6,639 nt of DNA from Desulfofustis sp. (GTDB lineage: Bacteria > Desulfobacterota > Desulfobulbia > Desulfobulbales > Desulfocapsaceae). The stretch covers positions 1-6,639 of the forward strand of contig JARFQM010000189.1 in the NCBI GenBank assembly GCA_029287755.1. Reading direction: 5' to 3'. The notes beneath the pieces were generated by a model. It saw only the letters and a list, made by a program, of their open reading frames with translations. It made no database searches and had not been told where the DNA came from. Of this stretch, positions 6,101 through 6,639 are shown piece after piece (within the stretch, counting starts at the first letter, position 1; each line of letters begins with the position of its first letter). Both the position numbers and the translations under genes were made by a program.

Positions 6101-6639
6101 TCAGGGCGTATACCAGATCGGGCTGGTGTAGGCGCGCTCGGTGATGGTCATCCTTGTGCCGGGAAGCGGTTTCACGCCCAAGCGTTTTGCGTCATACGCC
6201 GTCCAGCGCGGGGTCGGGATCTCGATCACCCGGGCATAGTAGAAGGCGCTTTCCTTGGCATCGAAGTCCGGGTCCTTCCAGACGGTGATCAACTCGGGCG
6301 CGCCGATGGTATTGGTCCAGGTGGCGTTCTCGACATCGACGGTGCTGCCGACGGACGGGAGCTTGCCCTTGGCGTCGGGTTTCCGGTCGCCGCCCCAGAC
6401 CACGTCGTACACCTTTTCGTGCAGTTCGCCCTTGGCATCCATCCAGCCCTTGACGACCTGGATGCGATCAAGATTGGCGCCGATGGGGTCCTTTAGGGCC
6501 GCCACCAGAAAGGTGGGCGTTTTGCCCTCCGGCGCTTTGCTGAAATCGCCGCCCATGGGGACACCCTTGCTATATCCGACGACCGCCGGGTTGCGCGTGT
6601 TGGCATCCGCCTTGTCGAAATCCCAGCCGCCGAAGAAAC
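6101..6639 (-). CDS. DUF3604-family protein, C-terminal part (5' end outside window)
   Basis: The frame is open to the window edge, giving the last 178 or so residues. It begins [16 protein letters not shown] and continues with [70 protein letters not shown] and the terminal TSPIWYTP, a run of motifs typical of the C-terminus of DUF3604 (PF12228) proteins. The Met at 6556 is internal and not the start. The family's N-terminal region, as I recall it, carries a PHP-like GDTHLHT metal site, but that part is not in the window. These proteins are usually exported and are widespread next to sulfatases and HupE-type genes, though the reaction is unknown to me. The stop is at 6101, followed by 45 nt to the sulfatase start with no terminator. 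Confidence 0.93.
   Translation of the reverse strand, partial: FFGGWDFDKADANTRNPAVVGYSKGVPMGGDFSKAPEGKTPTFLVAALKDPIGANLDRIQVVKGWMDAKGELHEKVYDVVWGGDRKPDAKGKLPSVGSTVDVENATWTNTIGAPELITVWKDPDFDAKESAFYYARVIEIPTPRWTAYDAKRLGVKPLPGTRMTITERAYTSPIWYTP

Overview
This window of about 6.6 kb has all its convincing genes on the minus strand. The N-terminal signal peptides followed by periplasmic or membrane domains, the moderately high GC and the strong Shine-Dalgarno sites point to a Gram-negative bacterium, for example a proteobacterium or a member of Desulfobacterota. The sequence alone does not settle the genus. Genes are described below in transcription order, from right to left.

The right end (6639 to about 5566) holds the C-terminal part of a DUF3604-family protein that enters from outside the window. 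Next comes a sulfatase that keeps its signal peptide, metal-binding Asp pair and formylglycine Cys motif, but breaks off after about 130 family-like residues. It ends in a frameshifted tail that I cannot match to sulfatases. The 260 to 300 bases after it have no gene. They contain a perfect 14-bp hairpin, a repeated motif pair (GGCGTTTC / GTTAAGCG) and a 10-bp inverted repeat, so they look like a recombination scar or small mobile-element remnant.

The centre (5303 to 1664) is a compact three-gene operon: a membrane-anchored parvulin-type peptidyl-prolyl isomerase, a HupE/UreJ_2-type membrane protein (4-nt overlap), and 11 nt later a large fusion of a HupE/UreJ-like N-terminal domain with an RcnA/NicO-type metal exporter. 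The fusion carries a very His-rich loop made of two adjacent 51-residue tandem repeats. I infer that the cluster supplies or balances a divalent metal (nickel or cobalt class) and assists folding of secreted metal-dependent proteins such as the DUF3604 protein and, formerly, the sulfatase.

The left part (1663 to 1) is more AT-rich and looks like an independent accessory insert. It holds a gene-poor stretch with nested inverted repeats, a sigma70-like promoter whose -10 box lies inside a symmetric two-layer dyad, and a complete AAA ATPase/DUF4143 gene, followed by a possible terminator.
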